From contig NZ_JAJQJI010000001.1 in assembly GCF_021213805.1 (NCBI RefSeq), forward strand, positions 731,271 to 795,270: a DNA stretch of 64,000 bases, written 5' to 3'. Shown here in pieces: positions 59,369 to 64,000 of the stretch. The notes under the pieces are model-generated. The model searched no databases, was not told the DNA's origin, and was given only the letters and a program-made list of their open reading frames with translations. Position numbers and translations under genes: made by a program. Every line of letters starts with the position of its first letter. Within the stretch, counting starts at the first letter, position 1. Source of the stretch: Mycobacterium sp. MYCO198283 (GTDB lineage: Bacteria > Actinomycetota > Actinomycetes > Mycobacteriales > Mycobacteriaceae).

Positions 59369-60639
59369 CCGACGCCGGCGCGACGCCCGGCCCGGTCACC
59401 CGCTCCAGCGTCGCGCGCGTCGGGGTGGCCACCGTGCTGCAGGCGCTGTGCGGCTATGCGGTGCTCTACCTGGCGGCGCGGGACCTGGAGCCCGCCGGGT
59501 TCTCGGTGTTCGGCGTGTTCTGGGGTGCGTTCGGACTGGTCGCGGGCGCCGCGAACGGACTGCTGCAGGAGACCACCCGCGAGATCCGGCTCACCGGGCC
59601 CGACGTTCCGCCCGGCCCGCAGGTCCGTCCGCTGCGGGTCGCGGCGGGCGTCGGCGTGGCCGCAGCGGTGGCGATCGCCGGCACCGCGGTGCTGTGGGCG
59701 AAGCCGGTGTTCGTCGAGGAGCCGCGGCTGAGCGTGGCGCTGCTGGCGGTCGGGCTCGCCGGGTTCTGCATCCACGCCACGCTGCTCGGGGCGCTGGCCG
59801 GCGTCGGCCGCTGGAGCGAGTACGGCGCGCTCATCGTCACCGACGCGGCGCTGCGGGTCACCGTGGCGGCGGCGACCTTCTTGCTCGGCTGGGGGCTCGC
59901 CGGCTTTCTGTGGGCGACGGTGGCCGGGGCGGTGGCGTGGCTCGTCCTGCTGCTGGTGTCGCCCGCGGCGCGGGCCGCGGGCCGGCGGTCAGCGGCGGGC
60001 ACCACGTGGAGCTTCCTGCGCGGCACCGGCCACGCGATCGCCGCCGCGGGAGCCAGCGCCGTGCTGGTCATGGGGTTCCCGGTGCTGCTGAAGGTGACGT
60101 CGGGGCGCGCGGACCTCGGGGCCACCGGCGGCGTGGTGATCCTCGCGGTGACGTTGACGCGCGCACCGCTGATGGTTCCGCTCACCGCCATGCAGGGCAA
60201 TCTCATCGCGCACTTCGTCGACCGGCGCGCCGACCGGCTGCGAGCGCTGGTCGCGCCCGCGGCGGTGGTGACCGCGCTGGGCGTGGTGGCGGTGGCGGCT
60301 GCCGGGTCGATCGGCCCGTGGCTGGTGCACGTCGCGTTCGGCGCCGACTACGACGCCAGCGGGCCGCTCTTGGCGTGGCTGACCGCCGCGGGCCTGGCGA
60401 CCGCGCTGCTGACGCTGACCGGCGCGGCGACCGTGGCGGCGGCCATGCACCGCGCCTACTCGGCGGGCTGGCTGGTGGCGACCGCGGTGTCGACGGGGCT
60501 GCTGCTGCTGCCGACCGAGCTGGAGACACGCACCATCGTGGCGATGTGCGCGGGCCCGCTCGCCGGGATCGCGGTGCACTCGGTGGCGTTGTGGCGGTCG
60601 CCGCCCGCCGCGCTGCCGGCCGATGCCCGTGTACCTTGA
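59365..60639 (+). CDS. flippase-like integral membrane protein (Rv3630-like)
   Basis: This is a 424-residue protein with about twelve hydrophobic helices. The pattern is like that of the polysaccharide-exporter or oligosaccharide-flippase (MOP) superfamily: paired helices with few charges, short loops and an internal repeat around 15-190 and 210-420. The GTG overlaps the peptidase stop by 4 nt. In M. tuberculosis, Rv3630 precedes the polyprenyl-phospho-galactosaminyl synthase PpgS, for which a flippase would be needed, so transport of that lipid is a reasonable guess. Translocating the pls product is an alternative. Confidence 0.82.
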   Translation: MTDAGATPGPVTRSSVARVGVATVLQALCGYAVLYLAARDLEPAGFSVFGVFWGAFGLVAGAANGLLQETTREIRLTGPDVPPGPQVRPLRVAAGVGVAAAVAIAGTAVLWAKPVFVEEPRLSVALLAVGLAGFCIHATLLGALAGVGRWSEYGALIVTDAALRVTVAAATFLLGWGLAGFLWATVAGAVAWLVLLLVSPAARAAGRRSAAGTTWSFLRGTGHAIAAAGASAVLVMGFPVLLKVTSGRADLGATGGVVILAVTLTRAPLMVPLTAMQGNLIAHFVDRRADRLRALVAPAAVVTALGVVAVAAAGSIGPWLVHVAFGADYDASGPLLAWLTAAGLATALLTLTGAATVAAAMHRAYSAGWLVATAVSTGLLLLPTELETRTIVAMCAGPLAGIAVHSVALWRSPPAALPADARVP

Positions 60640-61342
60640 TCGGCATCGACAGCCGCTATGACGATGTGTGGATCGTCGTTCCCGCGTTCAACGAGGGGAG
60701 CGTCGTCGGAGACGTCGTTTCCGAGCTGCGGACGGTGTTTCGCAACGTGGTCTGCGTCGACGACGGCAGCCGCGACGACACCGGCCCGGCCGCACTGGCC
60801 GCCGGTGCGCACGTGGTCCGTCATCCCGTCAACCTCGGGCAGGGCGCCGCCATCCAGACCGGCGTCGACTACGCCCGCAGCCGCCCCGGCGCGGCCGTCT
60901 TCGTGACGTTCGACGCCGACGGCCAGCACCAGGTGAAGGACGTCGTGCGGATGATCGACCGGCTCGGCGCCGGGGACGTCGACATCGTGATCGGCAGCCG
61001 GTTCTCCCAGCAGCACGCGGCTACGCACACCCCGCTGCTCAAGCGGCTGGTGCTGCGCACCGCGGCGCGGGTGTCGCCGGACAGCCGCCGCCTCGGGCTC
61101 ACCGACGCACACAACGGGCTGCGGGTGTTCAACCGCACCGTCGCCGACGGCCTGAACATCACCATGAACGGCATGAGCCACGCCGGCGAGATCATCGCCA
61201 CCATCGTCGAGAATGGCTGGCGCGTCGCCGAGGAGCCCGTCGAGATCCTCTACACCGAGTATTCGATGTCCAAGGGCCAGTCGCTGATCAACGGGATCAA
61301 CATCGTGTTCGACGGGCTGCTGCGCGGCGGGAGGATGTCCCG

Positions 61343-61346
<4 letters not shown>
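60636..61346 (+). CDS. ppgS: PpgS-like polyprenyl-phosphate glycosyltransferase
   Basis: This is a 236-residue GT2-family enzyme. The nucleotide-sugar fold opens with VWIVVPAFNEGSVVGDVV, then VCVDDGSRDDTG, and the DxD-like metal motif is in FVTFDADGQHQ. It resembles Rv3631 (PpgS), which makes polyprenyl-phospho-N-acetylgalactosamine used to decorate arabinogalactan. The enzyme acts on the cytoplasmic side. A TTG start overlaps the flippase stop by 4 nt; no ATG is available nearby in frame. Its partner gene follows with another 4-nt overlap. Confidence 0.88.
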
Positions 61347-62652
<1,306 letters not shown>

Positions 62653-62662
62653 TTAGCCGGAG

Positions 62663-63058
62663 TCAGACCGAGACGGCGTCCGGGCCGTCATTTCCTTGCG
62701 GGTTCACATAGTCGCCGCGGGCGCCGTAGCCGCCGGCTCCCGCTTCACCCGCCCCCACCTCCGCGGCGAGGCGATTGAGTGCGGCGGCGTTCTGCCGTTC
62801 GGTTTCCTCGAGCATCTGCAGCGCCTTCTCCGACTTGACGAGATCGTCCGTGGCGCGCTCCTGCAGCTTCTCGGCCCACATCTTGGCTTGCGCGGCCTGC
62901 GTCCGGGCCACCTTCGCCAAGGCGAGGTCGATCGGCGAGGTTCCGGTGGCGGTCGGCACCGGGCCTTCCACCGCGACCGACCGGACCGCTTCGGCGATCT
63001 TCGCGATCTCGCTGCGGGTGAGTTCCGGATCGACCTTTATGTGGCCGCTGTCTGCCAT
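62663..63058 (-). CDS. small helical protein, possibly T7SS-associated
   Basis: The protein has 131 residues. The segments IKVDPELTRSEIAKIAEAVR and AQAAQAKMWAEKLQERAT are helical, and the C-terminal tail is Gly-rich (GAGEAGAGGYGARG) and ends in SV. The proportions recall WXG100 or Esp-type proteins, but no WxG is present. The start codon overlaps the 3' end of the next gene by 22 nt, so the two are translationally coupled. Function unknown. Confidence 0.65.
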   Translation of the reverse strand: MADSGHIKVDPELTRSEIAKIAEAVRSVAVEGPVPTATGTSPIDLALAKVARTQAAQAKMWAEKLQERATDDLVKSEKALQMLEETERQNAAALNRLAAEVGAGEAGAGGYGARGDYVNPQGNDGPDAVSV

Positions 63059-64000
63059 AGCTCCTCCTCTTTCTGCACCTGGCGGGCCGCGTAGACGACG
63101 TCGGCGAACGCGGGGCTGTCGCCCCGCCACAGCGACAGCGCCTCCATCGCGCGATCGATGTTGTGGTGGGCGCGGTAGAGCGCGGTCGCCGACGGATCGG
63201 TGGACGGTTCGACGTCGATGAATCCGGGCCGCAGATAGAGCGACTTGCCGTTGTACAGCGCGTTGTTCAGCGCTTCCCATCGTTCGTCGGCGATCGCGGT
63301 GTGCTTCGCGAGCGCGTCGGCGATCTCGCGGACGACAGCCGGGACCTCGGCGTGCAGCCGCTCCGCCCGGGTCAGCGCTGTGGCCACCGCGTGGGTGGTC
63401 GCCTGCCACGCCTGTGCGGGCAACTGCGGGTCGGCCTGCTGCGTGCGGGCGTACTCCGTCGGATCGATGACCGCCAGGCGGTGAGCTCGGGTGTCGTCGA
63501 GCTCCGGCGTCGGGTCCGTCGGCCCGAAGGGCGACTGCGTGGAGTCGCAGTCCTGGTAGTGCGGCACCTGTGCGCGGCGGGCCGGCAGCACCGACGAGCC
63601 GCCCGGGTCCGTCGTAGCCGCGACCGCGAACAATTCGACGTTGGGGTCCAGCACCGCCCGGTCGGCGGCGTAGGCCACCATGGTCGCCGCGGGGTTCACC
63701 CAGCCGAACCACGTCCGTTGGAAGGACGCGTCGAGCAGTGGATCGGCGAACAGCACCCGCGCCGACCGCGGCACGAACACGTTCGGCGGGATGTAGCCCG
63801 CGCCGTCGTTGGTCGTGATGACCGTTTCGAACCCGGTGGCCGTGCGGAACACACCGACACACCAGTGCAGGCCCGGGTACATCCGCGATTGATGCAGCAG
63901 CTCGTAGGCCAAGGCGACCGCCTCGTCGAGCCGCTGATGCGTCGTCTCCGAGCTCACCAGCGCCGCTCCGGTGCCCGTCGCGCTCAGCCCGGCCGCCGCC
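63037..64000 (-). CDS. partial protein of a T7SS-linked family (tentatively Rv3899c/Rv2082-like)
   Basis: The reading frame is open to the window's right edge, so the true start lies outside; a GTG at 63955-63957 is the most downstream possibility. About 320 residues are seen. Features include HWCVGVFRTATGFETVITTN, a VFVPRSARVLFADPLLD strand and a C-terminal helical part. The arrangement recalls a conserved mycobacterial protein family near ESX loci (Rv3899c, Rv2082), recalled from memory only. No catalytic motif is obvious. It may secrete or partner the small protein encoded just after it. Confidence 0.55.
   Translation of the reverse strand, partial: AAAGLSATGTGAALVSSETTHQRLDEAVALAYELLHQSRMYPGLHWCVGVFRTATGFETVITTNDGAGYIPPNVFVPRSARVLFADPLLDASFQRTWFGWVNPAATMVAYAADRAVLDPNVELFAVAATTDPGGSSVLPARRAQVPHYQDCDSTQSPFGPTDPTPELDDTRAHRLAVIDPTEYARTQQADPQLPAQAWQATTHAVATALTRAERLHAEVPAVVREIADALAKHTAIADERWEALNNALYNGKSLYLRPGFIDVEPSTDPSATALYRAHHNIDRAMEALSLWRGDSPAFADVVYAARQVQKEEELWQTAAT

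Overview
The window is chromosomal DNA of a mycobacterium, most likely a fast-growing Mycolicibacterium. The evidence is very high G+C, frequent GTG starts and gene-for-gene order matching the Mycobacterium tuberculosis stretch around Rv3571-Rv3634c: kshB, fadE34, kstR, arsB2-like, rlmB-like, cysS, ispF, ispD, carD, lpqE, radA, disA, canB, mutY, mhuD, lpqF, clpC1, lsr2, lysS, coaX, panD, panC, folKBPE, ftsH, lpqG, hpt, tilS, dacB-like, ppa, ppgS-like and galE1. Family names and comparisons rest on recognition of sequence; no database was searched.

Layout. 1-4.6 kb: cholesterol catabolism (kshB 3' end, fadE34, kstR) with a perfect KstR operator, then trehalose-6-phosphate phosphatase. 4.6-12.6 kb: an SDR, a zinc ABC importer operon behind a candidate Zur box, an orphan pxpA, an EspR paralogue, an M15 peptidase, an MBL-fold protein and an ArsB-type transporter. 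12.6-26.3 kb: housekeeping genes (carD-ispD-ispF-cysS-rlmB on the minus strand; lpqE, radA-disA, mutY, mhuD-lpqF on the plus strand). 26.3-28.1 kb: a cobalamin-riboswitch operon (cbtB, cbtA, histidine phosphatase). 28.1-42.6 kb: a long minus-strand run carrying clpC1, lsr2, lysS, the pantothenate/CoA genes, the folate genes and ftsH. 42.7-53.9 kb: a receptor-type Ser/Thr kinase, epoxide-hydrolase-like protein, lpqG, hpt-tilS-metalloprotease-dacB, ppa, a degenerate OHCU-decarboxylase-like gene, two coiled-coil stress-type proteins and terC behind a yybP-ykoY (Mn) riboswitch.

The most unusual region is 54.1-61.7 kb. A 1305-residue protein has the complete architecture of Pls, the membrane-bound nonribosomal synthetase of epsilon-poly-L-lysine: adenylation, carrier, then three soluble tandem domains separated by pairs of membrane helices. 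My hand-read specificity code resembles lysine codes. It overlaps by 4 nt an M1 metallopeptidase resembling the poly-lysine-degrading enzyme (Pld) that accompanies pls in Streptomyces. The same chain of 4-nt overlaps continues into a flippase-like membrane protein, a PpgS-like polyprenyl-phosphate glycosyltransferase and its small membrane partner. This suggests a mycobacterial cationic homopolymer or oligomer made at the membrane and possibly linked to cell-envelope decoration.

The window closes with galE1 and the start of a pair that may be linked to type VII secretion. I saw no tRNA, rRNA, CRISPR array, insertion sequence or phage genes.
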